From the NCBI GenBank assembly GCA_029062005.1, contig JAIDQZ010000007.1, positions 1-64,000 on the forward strand: a stretch of 64,000 nt of DNA, in the 5' to 3' direction. The stretch's first letter is position 1. Each line of letters begins with the position of its first letter. Source of the stretch: Muribaculaceae bacterium. GTDB lineage: Bacteria > Bacteroidota > Bacteroidia > Bacteroidales > Muribaculaceae. A program made the position numbers and the translations under genes. Positions 10,298 through 20,069 of the stretch are shown piece after piece. Below the pieces are notes generated by a model, which made no database searches, was not told the DNA's origin, and saw nothing but the letters and a program-made list of their open reading frames with translations.

Positions 10298-11836
10298 ATG
10301 ACAAAGATACTATGGGCTGACGATGAGATCGATCTTCTCAAGCCACACATAATGTTTCTGAAAACAAAAGGTTATGAAATCCTGACTGTCAGCAACGGTC
10401 AGGATGCCCTTGACATGCTTGACTCAGACCACATTTCACTCGTGCTTCTTGATGAAAACATGCCGGGACTCTCAGGTCTTGAGACACTGTCGCGCATCAA
10501 TCAGTCTCATCCGGATATCCCGGTCATAATGATCACAAAGTCTGAGGAGGAAAACATCATGAATCAGGCTATCGGCAACAAGATAACCGATTATCTTATA
10601 AAGCCGGTAAACCCGATGCAGATTCTTCTCTCCATCAAGAAAAACCTTCACAGCGCAAAGATAATAGCAGAGCAGACATCGTCAGGATATATGCATGAGT
10701 TTCAGAAGATATCATCTGACATTAACAACTCTTCGTCGCTTTCCGACTGGATGGACTGCTACCGGCAGCTGGTCTACTGGGAAATGAAGCTGTCGGATTC
10801 GGAAAGCAACATGGATGAAATGCTGCTTATGCAGAAACGCGATGCAAACGCCAACTTCGCAAAATTTGTGAAGCGTAACTACGAGTCATGGATCACATCC
10901 GGACGCGATCACCTCATGAGTCCCGATATCTTCAGCAAGAAGATCTTTCCGATGCTTGATGCCGGAGAGAAAGTATGCTTCGTGCTTATCGACAATTTCC
11001 GCCTCGACCAATGGAGATGCGTGCAGCCGCTTCTTTCGGAATTCTTCAACATTAGCGAAGACATGTATACCACTATCCTCCCCACCTCGACCCAATATGC
11101 CAGAAACTCGATATTCTCCGGACTTATGCCGTTGAAGATCAAGGAAATGTTTCCCGATCTATGGGTAGAGGAGGATGAAGATGAAGGACTCAACAACCAT
11201 GAAGAGGAACTGATCGCCACCATGATAGAGCGCTACAGGAGAAAAGACCGCTTCACCTATACGAAGCTTAATGACTCCCAGGCGTGTGATAAATTTATAG
11301 GAAAGCTCAATTCGATAAAGGATGTGGAACTCAACGTGATCGTAATGAATTTCATCGACATGCTGAGTCATGCCCGAACGGAATCAAAGATGATACGTGA
11401 GCTTGCCAACAGCGATGCAGCCTACCGCTCCCTTACGGAGTCATGGTTCAGGCACAGTTCGGCTGCCGAAATGTTCCGGCGAATAGCCGAGCTCGGCTAC
11501 AAAGTGGTCCTGACCACCGACCACGGGACCATCCGAGTGGACAATCCCATCAAGGTGATCGGAGACAGGAACACCAACACGAACCTGCGCTACAAGGTGG
11601 GCAAAAACCTGAACTACAACCCAAAGCAGGTATACGAGATCAAGGATCCGAAGAAATACGGTCTCCCGGCTCCGAACCTGAGCAGCACGTTTATCTTCGC
11701 TACAAACGAAGATTTCTTCTCATATCCCAACAACTACAACTACTACGTGCAATACTACACCGGCACCTTCCAGCACGGCGGCATCTCCCTGCAGGAGATG
11801 CTCGTTCCGCTCGTGACACTTACACCCAAGGGATGA
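10298..11836 (+). CDS. porX: T9SS two-component response regulator with PglZ domain (PorX)
   Basis: N-terminal receiver (ILWADDEIDLLKPH, VLLDENMPGLSGLE, ITKSEEE) plus PglZ-like region (LIDNFRLDQWR, VLTTDHGTIRV). Confidence 0.93.
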   Translation: MTKILWADDEIDLLKPHIMFLKTKGYEILTVSNGQDALDMLDSDHISLVLLDENMPGLSGLETLSRINQSHPDIPVIMITKSEEENIMNQAIGNKITDYLIKPVNPMQILLSIKKNLHSAKIIAEQTSSGYMHEFQKISSDINNSSSLSDWMDCYRQLVYWEMKLSDSESNMDEMLLMQKRDANANFAKFVKRNYESWITSGRDHLMSPDIFSKKIFPMLDAGEKVCFVLIDNFRLDQWRCVQPLLSEFFNISEDMYTTILPTSTQYARNSIFSGLMPLKIKEMFPDLWVEEDEDEGLNNHEEELIATMIERYRRKDRFTYTKLNDSQACDKFIGKLNSIKDVELNVIVMNFIDMLSHARTESKMIRELANSDAAYRSLTESWFRHSSAAEMFRRIAELGYKVVLTTDHGTIRVDNPIKVIGDRNTNTNLRYKVGKNLNYNPKQVYEIKDPKKYGLPAPNLSSTFIFATNEDFFSYPNNYNYYVQYYTGTFQHGGISLQEMLVPLVTLTPKG

Positions 11837-11887
11837 ACAGAAAAAACTACACCCTAAAGTAATCAACCCAAAAGACTGATCCACCAT

Positions 11888-14053
11888 ATGAAATACCTCC
11901 TGCTTTCAAGCATTTTTTCTGCCACAACCTTTCTCGGCATAGGACAGACCATAGTCCAGACACCTGCATACACCTGGCATGGAGATACGATAACACAGGG
12001 AGTCTACATGGCTACCGCGCCGTCTGCTACGGAAATTATCTCCACATATTCGGCTCAGCCGGGCTATTATATGGGTATTGACAAGCAGTGGAAACTGAAA
12101 AACGATATCAGTTCTTATCCACAGCTTACCACTCCAAACATACTTCATCAGGCCATCTACAATATGGGACTTGATGAGATGGTGAATGCTGTGGAACCTG
12201 ACACGACCCTTCGCACCGGCAAGGAATGGGCGGGCGTATGGACACGTGATGTCAGCTATTCCATCCTTCTCTCCATGGCATACATGCAGCCGGAGGCTTC
12301 GATGATATCGCTGATGAAGAAGGTGGATCCAATGGGCAGGATAATACAAGACACAGGTTCGGGAGGAGCATGGCCCGTCTCGACCGACCGCGAGATATGG
12401 TGTATAGCTGCATGGGAAGTATATAAGGTGACCGGCGACAGAAAATGGCTTGAATACATATATCCGGTCATCAAGCGCTCACTGGAGACAGACCGTGCCG
12501 CTTTCTATGACACGGAATCAGGTCTGATAAAAGGGGAGACATCCTTCATCGACTGGCGCGAGCAAAGCCATCCACGCTGGATGCAGTGTGCCGACATCTA
12601 CAATTCTGAGACTCTCTCAACTTCTGTAGTTCATGCAGAGGCATGGAAAGTATTGGGAGAAATTGCCACTATCTTAGGTCATAAAGATGTAGCAAAAGAT
12701 GCTTTCGCACAGTCGGATGCCATAGCAAAGGCAATCAATGACTATCTGTGGATGGAGGATAAGGGCTACTATGCGATGTACCGCTACGGGCGCGACAATA
12801 TGATTCTAAACCCACGTGCGGAGACACTTGGCGAATCGCTTGCAATAATATGGGATATAGCTCCCGAAGACAGGATGAACAGTGTGACTGCAAATAATCC
12901 CACTACTCCTTATGGTGTGGCGACATTCTATCCCTCGATAGCCGACATACCATCCTACCATAATAAATCCCTCTGGCCCTGGGTCGGAGCATGGTGGGGT
13001 CTTGCCAATGCTAAAGCCGGAAATGAAGAGGGCGTGATGGAAGCCATAGGAAGCGTATACCGTCCGGCCGCTCTCTTCTGCACCAACAAGGAGAACTTCA
13101 ATCTTGAAAACGGCGATATCGCTACTGAATTGAACTCGTCGAATATGTTGTGGTGTCTGAGCGGCAACCTCGCGCTGACCCATAAGATACTTTTCGGTAT
13201 AGATTTCGAGAAGGATGGTCTCGCTTTTCATCCATTCGTGCCTAAGGCGCTCGCCGCGACACGCACACTCGACGGCTTCAAATATCGAGATGCCATGCTT
13301 GACATTACCGTAAGCGGTTATGGAAACGAAATCAAGTCGTTTAAGGTCAATGGCAAGGAGCAGGAGCCTTTCATTTCTGCAAAGAAGGCAAAGGGGAATA
13401 TGAAGGTTGAGATAGTGATGGCAGATAATGATATCCCCGCAGCAGGAATCAACCATAAGGCTCAGACGAATGCGCCGCTCACTCCGATCGCCTGGCTTGA
13501 AGGCACTACTCTTGTATGGAATCCGATAGAGTACATCGGTCACTATATCGTGCTGAAAGATGGCAAACCTGTAGCCAGGACAAATGCGACCACTTATGAT
13601 GCTTCTGCTCCGGGAGAGTATCAAGTAATAGGTGTTTCTACGGATGGCGTCGAGAGTTTTGCTTCGGAACCCAGATCCACACGCAAGCAGATATATATAG
13701 GGACAGGGAATGTCAGCAACGACAAGGAATCCGACCTCAGCATACCGGTCGAAATAACGGAAGAGGGAGATTATTACATCACTGTCAATTATGCAAATGG
13801 CAATGGTCCGGTAAACACCGAAAACAAATGTGCTATACGCACTTTGACCGTCGACGGAGATAAGGAAGGATTGATAGTGCTTCCTCAGCGGGGCAGGGAT
13901 AACTGGGATGAATACGGATGGTCAAACTCCGTAAAGGCTCACCTGACTCGTGGTAATCACACAATCGGGATAACATTCCGTCCGGAAAATGAGAATATGA
14001 ACATCCACACCAACCATGCCGTAATCTCCGGCATCAGATTGGTTAAAGAATAA
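11888..14053 (+). CDS. secreted six-hairpin (MGH1/GH63-like) glycoside hydrolase
   Basis: Signal peptide; GKEWAGVWTRDVSYSILLSMAY, GESLAIIWDIAPEDR, SLWPWVGAWWGLANAKAGNEEG. Confidence 0.8.
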   Translation: MKYLLLSSIFSATTFLGIGQTIVQTPAYTWHGDTITQGVYMATAPSATEIISTYSAQPGYYMGIDKQWKLKNDISSYPQLTTPNILHQAIYNMGLDEMVNAVEPDTTLRTGKEWAGVWTRDVSYSILLSMAYMQPEASMISLMKKVDPMGRIIQDTGSGGAWPVSTDREIWCIAAWEVYKVTGDRKWLEYIYPVIKRSLETDRAAFYDTESGLIKGETSFIDWREQSHPRWMQCADIYNSETLSTSVVHAEAWKVLGEIATILGHKDVAKDAFAQSDAIAKAINDYLWMEDKGYYAMYRYGRDNMILNPRAETLGESLAIIWDIAPEDRMNSVTANNPTTPYGVATFYPSIADIPSYHNKSLWPWVGAWWGLANAKAGNEEGVMEAIGSVYRPAALFCTNKENFNLENGDIATELNSSNMLWCLSGNLALTHKILFGIDFEKDGLAFHPFVPKALAATRTLDGFKYRDAMLDITVSGYGNEIKSFKVNGKEQEPFISAKKAKGNMKVEIVMADNDIPAAGINHKAQTNAPLTPIAWLEGTTLVWNPIEYIGHYIVLKDGKPVARTNATTYDASAPGEYQVIGVSTDGVESFASEPRSTRKQIYIGTGNVSNDKESDLSIPVEITEEGDYYITVNYANGNGPVNTENKCAIRTLTVDGDKEGLIVLPQRGRDNWDEYGWSNSVKAHLTRGNHTIGITFRPENENMNIHTNHAVISGIRLVKE

Positions 14054-14075
14054 ATAGCAAGAACCTTTACAGACG

Positions 14076-14145
14076 ATTAAGACCCCATCTCATAAAATTC
14101 CAGAGTCCCAGGGGTCGCTGGAATTTTATGAGATGGGGTCTTAAT
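14076..14145. terminator. long perfect inverted repeat between convergent genes; bidirectional terminator or palindromic element
   Basis: 28-nt arm attaagaccccatctcataaaattccag (14076-14103) is the exact reverse complement of 14118-14145; 14-nt loop. Confidence 0.85.
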
Positions 14146-14151
14146 ATTTAT

Positions 14152-14874
14152 TTATCTTCTTTTGGGTGTGCGGACTGCAAGTTCGGGATGCTCTTCGAGG
14201 GTGAAGTTGAAGAAGTCGTCGTAGGGCTTCAGTATGCGGAATAGCTTGGAAAGCTTCTTGACTATGCTTTTCGATGAGAACTCTTTATCGGTCAGAACCG
14301 CTGCATAAACAAAACTTTTAGGCTTCAGAAGATCAATATACTCCCAGTCTTTAGGAAAGCCTTTGGGGGCGGTCTTCAGCGGTTCCTGCCAATATGGTCC
14401 GAAATTCCCGGAAAATTCAGGGTTTTGTATTATTTCGAGATATTCCTCAATATTATTATAAATCTCGCTACGGTATTCCTTCAGCAGCGGAGCCTCCGGA
14501 AACCATGCTCCGCCACCTACAAGGCATCCCCCCGGCTGGATATGCACATAATATCCGCAAAACTCACTCTTTTTCCCACCTTTAGGATTTATATAGATGC
14601 CTATATGATCCTTATACGGAGTCTTGTCTGCCGAAAAACGTGTATCGCGATAGATCCTGTAAAGACAATCAGAGGGGGTGAGCATAGCTGCCTCCGGCTC
14701 AATCACTGTAAGGGCATTGATAAGCTGCTGAGTAAACTCTTCAACACGAGCCTTTACTTTCATATATTCATTCTTATGCTCATTAAACCAGTCCCGATTG
14801 TTGTTTACAGCCAACTGTCTTAAAAATTCAAGTACCTCTTTCATATCCACTTTATCCTTTCCTAATGATTTCAT
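14152..14874 (-). CDS. DUF2461 family protein
   Basis: EFLRQLAVNNNRDWFNEHKNEY, YRIYRDTRFSADKTPYKDHIGIYI, GYYVHIQPGGCLVGGGAW. Confidence 0.93.
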   Translation of the reverse strand: MKSLGKDKVDMKEVLEFLRQLAVNNNRDWFNEHKNEYMKVKARVEEFTQQLINALTVIEPEAAMLTPSDCLYRIYRDTRFSADKTPYKDHIGIYINPKGGKKSEFCGYYVHIQPGGCLVGGGAWFPEAPLLKEYRSEIYNNIEEYLEIIQNPEFSGNFGPYWQEPLKTAPKGFPKDWEYIDLLKPKSFVYAAVLTDKEFSSKSIVKKLSKLFRILKPYDDFFNFTLEEHPELAVRTPKRR

Positions 14875-14930
14875 TCAGTTACATACAGTAATGTACATAC
14901 AGTAATGCTTTCTTAATAAGAATCAGAAAA

Positions 14931-14968
14931 AAGAGCAGTACGTGACCGAAGTCAACAATACTGCTCTT
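14931..14968 (-). terminator. Rho-independent terminator of tRNA-Asp copy 1
   Basis: aagagcagta / tactgctctt 10-bp perfect stem, followed on the minus strand by a T-run. Confidence 0.85.
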
Positions 14969-14981
14969 CCTCTCTCCTCGG

Positions 14982-15055
14982 CGGTGCGGACGGGACTTGA
15001 ACCCGCGACCTCCGGCGTGACAGGCCGGCATTCTAACCAGCTGAACTACCGCACC
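14982..15055 (-). tRNA. tRNA-Asp(GTC), copy 1
   Basis: GGTGCGGTAGTTCAGCTGGTTAGAATGCCGGCCTGTCACGCCGGAGGTCGCGGGTTCAAGTCCCGTCCGCACCG; full cloverleaf, anticodon GTC. Confidence 0.98.
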
Positions 15056-15104
15056 AAGATTTCCTTTTGGAGTTGCTTCGGGTTTTAATTCCCGATTGCG
15101 AATG

Positions 15105-15136
15105 CAAAGTTACAACAAATTTTCCATTCCCGCAAA
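15105..15136 (-). promoter_or_regulatory. promoter of tRNA-Asp copy 1
   Basis: Minus strand TTTG-N20-TAACTTTG. Confidence 0.8.
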
Positions 15137-15215
15137 TTTTTTACATCTTTTTTATTCATACACATAAACATTCACTGACTCTCAACCAATTATACCATGA
15201 CAATTATTAATAAAA

Positions 15216-15253
15216 AAGAGCAGTACGTGACCGAAGTCAACAATACTGCTCTT
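15216..15253 (-). terminator. Rho-independent terminator of tRNA-Asp copy 2
   Basis: Same 10-bp stem plus T-run as copy 1. Confidence 0.85.
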
Positions 15254-15266
15254 CCTCTCTCCTCGG

Positions 15267-15340
15267 CGGTGCGGACGGGACTTGAACCCGCGACCTCCGG
15301 CGTGACAGGCCGGCATTCTAACCAGCTGAACTACCGCACC
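15267..15340 (-). tRNA. tRNA-Asp(GTC), copy 2
   Basis: Identical to 14982-15055. Confidence 0.98.
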
Positions 15341-15386
15341 AAAATTCCTTTCAGGAGCTATCCGGGATGATTCCCGATTGCGAGTG

Positions 15387-15418
15387 CAAAGTTACAACCT
15401 TTTTTCGGACTGTGCAAA
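15387..15418 (-). promoter_or_regulatory. promoter of tRNA-Asp copy 2
   Basis: Minus strand TTTG-N20-TAACTTTG. Confidence 0.8.
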
Positions 15419-15486
15419 TTTTGATTCATTTTTTTTCAAAAAAAAATCGATCAAGGAAAAATCACGTCTCAAATTGTTATACAATT

Positions 15487-16134
15487 ATGATTCTTGATTG
15501 CCATACACACCGCAACCCTCCAGCCCAGGAAGCCATAATCTCGACCTCGCCGATAGGCTTCAGGGCGCAAGGCTCCCAGATGTGGTCCGTGGGACTCCAT
15601 CCATGGGATCTTGACCTCTTCTGCAGCGACAATCTCCGAATCAAAGATGAAATCTGGGTGGAGCTGGTGGCTGCCGCCGCATCACCAACGGTGGCTGCTG
15701 TAGGCGAATGCGGAATCGACCTCACCCACGGAGGCATCCTCGCAACTCAGATGCTTGCATTCCGGAAGCAGGCACTACTCGCCGAAAGACTTCGGAAACC
15801 ACTTATAATCCATGCCGTAAAAGCCCATGACATAATCACAGGCATAAAGAAGGACCTCCAACCCGAGCAACCCTGGATTATTCACGGATTCCGCAACAAA
15901 CCCACTATAGCGGAAATATATCTTAAAGCCGGATGCTGGCTTAGCTTCGGTGAAAAATTCAGCCCCGAAGCGCTTGACATCACTCCACCCGACAGAATAC
16001 TTGCCGAGACCGACGAATCTGACCTTCCGATCGACAAAATCATCTCGCGACTGGAAGAGTCTGTGCAAAAGAATCTAAGAGAGCTGATCAAATCCAACGG
16101 CAAGATTTTCTACAACCACAATTCACCAATTTAA
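15487..16134 (+). CDS. TatD family hydrolase
   Basis: MILDCHTHRNPP, GLHPWDLD, AVGECGIDL, IIHAVKAHD, LAETDESD. The track start at 15367 would run through the divergent tRNA promoter; ATG 15487 is preferred. Confidence 0.88.
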   Translation: MILDCHTHRNPPAQEAIISTSPIGFRAQGSQMWSVGLHPWDLDLFCSDNLRIKDEIWVELVAAAASPTVAAVGECGIDLTHGGILATQMLAFRKQALLAERLRKPLIIHAVKAHDIITGIKKDLQPEQPWIIHGFRNKPTIAEIYLKAGCWLSFGEKFSPEALDITPPDRILAETDESDLPIDKIISRLEESVQKNLRELIKSNGKIFYNHNSPI

Positions 16135-16146
16135 ACAGAATAACGA

Positions 16147-17100
16147 ATGAAAAGATCTATCTTCCTGACTTCCACATTTGTCTTGACTCTCTTCACTGCG
16201 GGCGCATTGCGCCTGGAGCCTATTAAATACGGAGATATGGAAAACTGGGTCACACGCAATATCACCGAATCAAAAATAATCGGAGGTAACGGAAAGACTT
16301 TATATGAGATAGCCCCTAAAGCCACGGTGAACGGAAACAAGGCTTACCAGAACACCGGAGGATCGCCATGGGCGAACTCAAATGCCTACGCAAAGGTATG
16401 CGGTGTGGTGAAGGGATCCACAACGGTATCCCCTGCCAAGAGGGGCGGAAGCACCGCAGCAAAATGCGAAGCGAAGATGGAACAGGTCAAGGCTCTCGGT
16501 ATCGTCAATATGGACGTGATGGTTGCTGGCTCTATCTTCCTCGGACAGCTATTTGAACCAGTCACATCCACAAAGGGGGCATTCAGCAAAATGGAAATGG
16601 GCATTCCATATACAAAGCGACCTAAAGCGCTCGTATATGACTATGAAATAGTGATGCCGAACGTCAACACCCGCACCAAATCGACAGGGTTCAGCAAGCA
16701 GAAGACCCTGCAGGGACGCGACAATGCCGAGGTCTACGTACTTCTCCAGCGCCGATGGGAAGACGAAAACGGCAACCTCTACGCCAAACGTGTAGGCACC
16801 GGACGTGAGCGCTACAGCAAGTCAGTGCCATGGACACGCCAGCACGAGCTTCCAATCCATTACGGAGATATCACCAAGCAGCCTTTCTACAAACCGTGGA
16901 TGGGACTTCTTGACGGAGAGAAGGCATATTACGCGCGCAATTCCAAAGGGAAGCTCGTGCCGGTGCACGAAGTAGGCTGGGACTCCCCTGACGCCACTCC
17001 CACGCATGTGCTTATGATGGCGTCCGCATCCTGCGGAGAACCCTTCATAGGCACGGAAGGGCTAACACTCTACATCGACAACATCAACTTCGGCTTTTAA
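16147..17100 (+). CDS. PCMD (putative carbohydrate metabolism domain)-like secreted protein
   Basis: Signal peptide; YGDMENWVTRNITESKIIGGNGKTLYEI and C-terminal FIGTEGLTLYIDNINFGF. Confidence 0.7.
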   Translation: MKRSIFLTSTFVLTLFTAGALRLEPIKYGDMENWVTRNITESKIIGGNGKTLYEIAPKATVNGNKAYQNTGGSPWANSNAYAKVCGVVKGSTTVSPAKRGGSTAAKCEAKMEQVKALGIVNMDVMVAGSIFLGQLFEPVTSTKGAFSKMEMGIPYTKRPKALVYDYEIVMPNVNTRTKSTGFSKQKTLQGRDNAEVYVLLQRRWEDENGNLYAKRVGTGRERYSKSVPWTRQHELPIHYGDITKQPFYKPWMGLLDGEKAYYARNSKGKLVPVHEVGWDSPDATPTHVLMMASASCGEPFIGTEGLTLYIDNINFGF

Positions 17101-17190
17101 GCCGGCTTCGTCGTTGTCAGCGTTATCAACAGTATAACCACAATGACTACAACTATATAAACAACTACAATATCGAAAACCATATAAACA

Positions 17191-18000
17191 ATGAAAATAG
17201 CAATAATCGGTTATGGCAAAATGGGCCACATGATCGAGCATATAGCCCGCGAACGTGGTCATGAGATAAGTGTAATCATTGATGCCGACAACGAAGCGGA
17301 TATCGATTCAAAAGCATTCCGCAAGTCGGATGTCGCCATAGAGTTCACACGTCCTGACACTGCCGTCAACAACCTTCTGCGCTGCTTCTCGGCAGGGATA
17401 CCCGTAGTGTGCGGCACCACAGGATGGCTGGATTCACTTCCGGCAGTGAAATCGGTATGCGAAAGCGGCAAGGGGGCGCTGCTCTACAGCTCCAATTTCT
17501 CAATAGGCGTAAATATCTTCGAGGCTGTCAGCAGATACCTTGCAGGGATAATGAACGAGTATCCGCAATACGTGCCCTCGATGGAAGAAGTGCACCATAT
17601 CCATAAACTTGATCATCCTTCCGGCACAGCAATCACAATAGCAGAGGAATTGATCGCAGCCTCAAACAAAGTCGACAAATGGGCTGAACCCGCAGAGTCG
17701 TCTGAAACATCTGAAACCTCCGAGATCTCCACAACCCCACACCCCCAAGACTCCACGACCCTCTACATATCCCATCGCCGCGAGGGTGAAGTGCCCGGAA
17801 TACACACTGTGACATGGGATTCTCCTCAGGACACCATCACCATATCACACTCGGCAAAAAGCCGTGAAGGCTTTGCGCTCGGCGCGGTCCTTGCTGCGGA
17901 ATGGCTTGCAGAGAAATGCAGGAAATTCTCGGTAGGACCAATCAAGATCGGATCAGGGCAGACAGGATTCTTCACAATGAAGGACATGCTGAAATTCTAA
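17191..18000 (+). CDS. dapB: 4-hydroxy-tetrahydrodipicolinate reductase
   Basis: MKIAIIGYGKMGHMIE, VVCGTTGW, NFSIGVNIF, EVHHIHKLDHPSGTA. Confidence 0.97.
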   Translation: MKIAIIGYGKMGHMIEHIARERGHEISVIIDADNEADIDSKAFRKSDVAIEFTRPDTAVNNLLRCFSAGIPVVCGTTGWLDSLPAVKSVCESGKGALLYSSNFSIGVNIFEAVSRYLAGIMNEYPQYVPSMEEVHHIHKLDHPSGTAITIAEELIAASNKVDKWAEPAESSETSETSEISTTPHPQDSTTLYISHRREGEVPGIHTVTWDSPQDTITISHSAKSREGFALGAVLAAEWLAEKCRKFSVGPIKIGSGQTGFFTMKDMLKF

Positions 18001-18035
18001 ATGCCGGTTCCTGACTCTTGGTTCTTGACTCTTAT

Positions 18036-18075
18036 CTTATTCACTTATTGCCAATGAGTGCAATAAGTGAATAAG
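18036..18075. terminator. 16-bp perfect hairpin between dapB and lepB
   Basis: cttattcacttattgc (18036-18051) / gcaataagtgaataag (18060-18075), 8-nt loop; no clear T-tract on the plus strand. Confidence 0.6.
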
Positions 18076-18094
18076 CACACCGTTATAATATATT

Positions 18095-19525
18095 ATGAAT
18101 TCATTTATTTCCGACCTTCGCGAACGCCTTAAAAATATACGTCCCACACGCTGGGTGCGTTTCGGCATAGTATCACTGATATTCTTCCTCTGGGTGATCT
18201 GGATGCAGAATCCATGGCTGCTGCTTCTGTGGCTGCTTCTTGTCGACATATACATCACCGGATATATCCCTTGGACATGGTGGAAAAAGACCAAGGAACC
18301 TGTAAGAACGGTCTTCTCATGGCTGGATGCCATAATATATGCCCTTATACTTGTCTACTTCATATTCGCCTTCATAGGTCAGAACTATAAGATACCCTCG
18401 TCCTCACTTGAAAAATCACTGCTTGTGGGAGACTATCTCTGGGTGAACAAGACCATCTACGGACCCCGCGTTCCGCAGACTCCCCTGCATTTCCCTCTTG
18501 CCCAACACACCCTTCCCTTCGTCAATACCAAGAGCTATATCGACGAGCCTCAGCTGAAATACCATCGGCTTGCCGGACTGCGCAAGATAGAGCGTGGCGA
18601 CATAGTGGTATTCAACTATCCAAACGGAGACACAGTGGCAACAAAAATACAGAATCCCGACTACTATCAGATCTGCTACGAACTGAAGCGCAGGGGTATC
18701 GAGGATCCCAAAGCATATATCGAAGCCAACAAGGCTATGTTCGGCGATATCGTGGTGCGCCCGGTAGACCGTCGCGAGAACTATGTCAAGAGAGCTGTCG
18801 GGTTGCCCGGCGAGTATCTACGGATCAAGGACGACACAATCTACATCAACGGGAAACCTATCGAGGATGCCGACAACGTACAGTACAACTACGTGATTCC
18901 TGTAAAGAGTCCTATCGCTCTTGAGAAATGGCAGTCAATAGGAGTCAGGGAAGAAGATCACGGCAACTCTCCTATTTCAGTCGACGGAATACCATATATG
19001 TTCTATGACGTTCCACTCACCAAGGAAGCAAAGGCGATTGTGGAAAGCTGGCAGGAGGTAGACGGGAAGCTGATCAAGGAATCGAAGAGCGGATTCTATG
19101 AGCTTGGAGGCATGTTCCCGCTCGGCAACAGCTACGGATGGACACGCCCCGACATGGGCGAGATATGGATACCGAAGAAAGGTAGCACACTGAGGCTTAC
19201 GCCCTACAATCTCCCTGTATACGAACGCGCCATACGCACTTATGAAGGCAACGACCTTCAGGTGAAAGACGGAAAAATCTTTATCAATGGAGAGGAAACC
19301 GACAAATATACCTTCAAGATGGACTATTACTGGATGCAGGGAGACAACCGAGACCGTTCCGCCGACTCCCGATACTGGGGCTTCGTCCCGGAGGATCATA
19401 TAGTAGGAAGCCCTATGTTCATACTTGTATCATTCGATGAGGAAAAAGGGATATTCGACGGCAAGATACGCTGGGACCGCATTCTGCGCAATGCAAATCC
19501 GGATAAAGACACTAAATGGAAATGA
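18095..19525 (+). CDS. lepB: signal peptidase I
   Basis: KIPSSSLEKSLLVGDYLWVNK (catalytic Ser region), YVKRAVGLPGE, MQGDNRDRSADSRYWGFVPEDHIVG. Confidence 0.97.
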   Translation: MNSFISDLRERLKNIRPTRWVRFGIVSLIFFLWVIWMQNPWLLLLWLLLVDIYITGYIPWTWWKKTKEPVRTVFSWLDAIIYALILVYFIFAFIGQNYKIPSSSLEKSLLVGDYLWVNKTIYGPRVPQTPLHFPLAQHTLPFVNTKSYIDEPQLKYHRLAGLRKIERGDIVVFNYPNGDTVATKIQNPDYYQICYELKRRGIEDPKAYIEANKAMFGDIVVRPVDRRENYVKRAVGLPGEYLRIKDDTIYINGKPIEDADNVQYNYVIPVKSPIALEKWQSIGVREEDHGNSPISVDGIPYMFYDVPLTKEAKAIVESWQEVDGKLIKESKSGFYELGGMFPLGNSYGWTRPDMGEIWIPKKGSTLRLTPYNLPVYERAIRTYEGNDLQVKDGKIFINGEETDKYTFKMDYYWMQGDNRDRSADSRYWGFVPEDHIVGSPMFILVSFDEEKGIFDGKIRWDRILRNANPDKDTKWK

Positions 19526-20049
19526 TTTCACGTGCGACCCCTCCCTATCTCGCATCGACACTATGGTTTCAGGATAAGATCGACCACAAAAGGCTTAAGA
19601 CCAGAGACTACACGCGCACCTTTATCGAATCCAACTCTCAGGGAGGAATGGTGCTGACTGTGCCGGTGATCGGTGGATCATCGGCAGCAAAACGCCTTAA
19701 ACCTGAAGATCTTGAAGTCTCGGGACACGGCGACTGGACAAGAATCCATCTCGGTGCCATAGAAGCCGCCTACGGACGTGAGCCATATTTTCAGCACCTT
19801 TTCCCGGAAATGGCAGCCATAATCGACCGGTATCCAAAACATCTTTCCCATATGAATGTTCTTCTTATGGACAAGATGATGAATTTCATAGGCTATTCCA
19901 ACACTATTGAAGACATCAGGAATCTACGTGAACGCAATCCGGAAAGATGCTCTGCCATAAGCAGAAGACTTGAGGCAATGATCAATCCGGTCCATTCATT
20001 CATCGAACCTGTATTTCGCCTCGGACCGGACTCCATCTTCCTTCTCTGA
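19516..20049 (+). CDS. WbqC family protein
   Basis: PPYLASTLWFQDKI, RTFIESNSQGGMVLTVPVIGG, AAYGREPYFQHLFPE. Confidence 0.8.
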   Translation: MEMISRATPPYLASTLWFQDKIDHKRLKTRDYTRTFIESNSQGGMVLTVPVIGGSSAAKRLKPEDLEVSGHGDWTRIHLGAIEAAYGREPYFQHLFPEMAAIIDRYPKHLSHMNVLLMDKMMNFIGYSNTIEDIRNLRERNPERCSAISRRLEAMINPVHSFIEPVFRLGPDSIFLL

Positions 20050-20069
20050 CATAATCCAAGAATCATGAA

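Noticed and set aside
12806-13624. 272-aa minus-strand ORF opposite the glycoside hydrolase
   Set aside because: Antisense shadow of a well-supported CDS.
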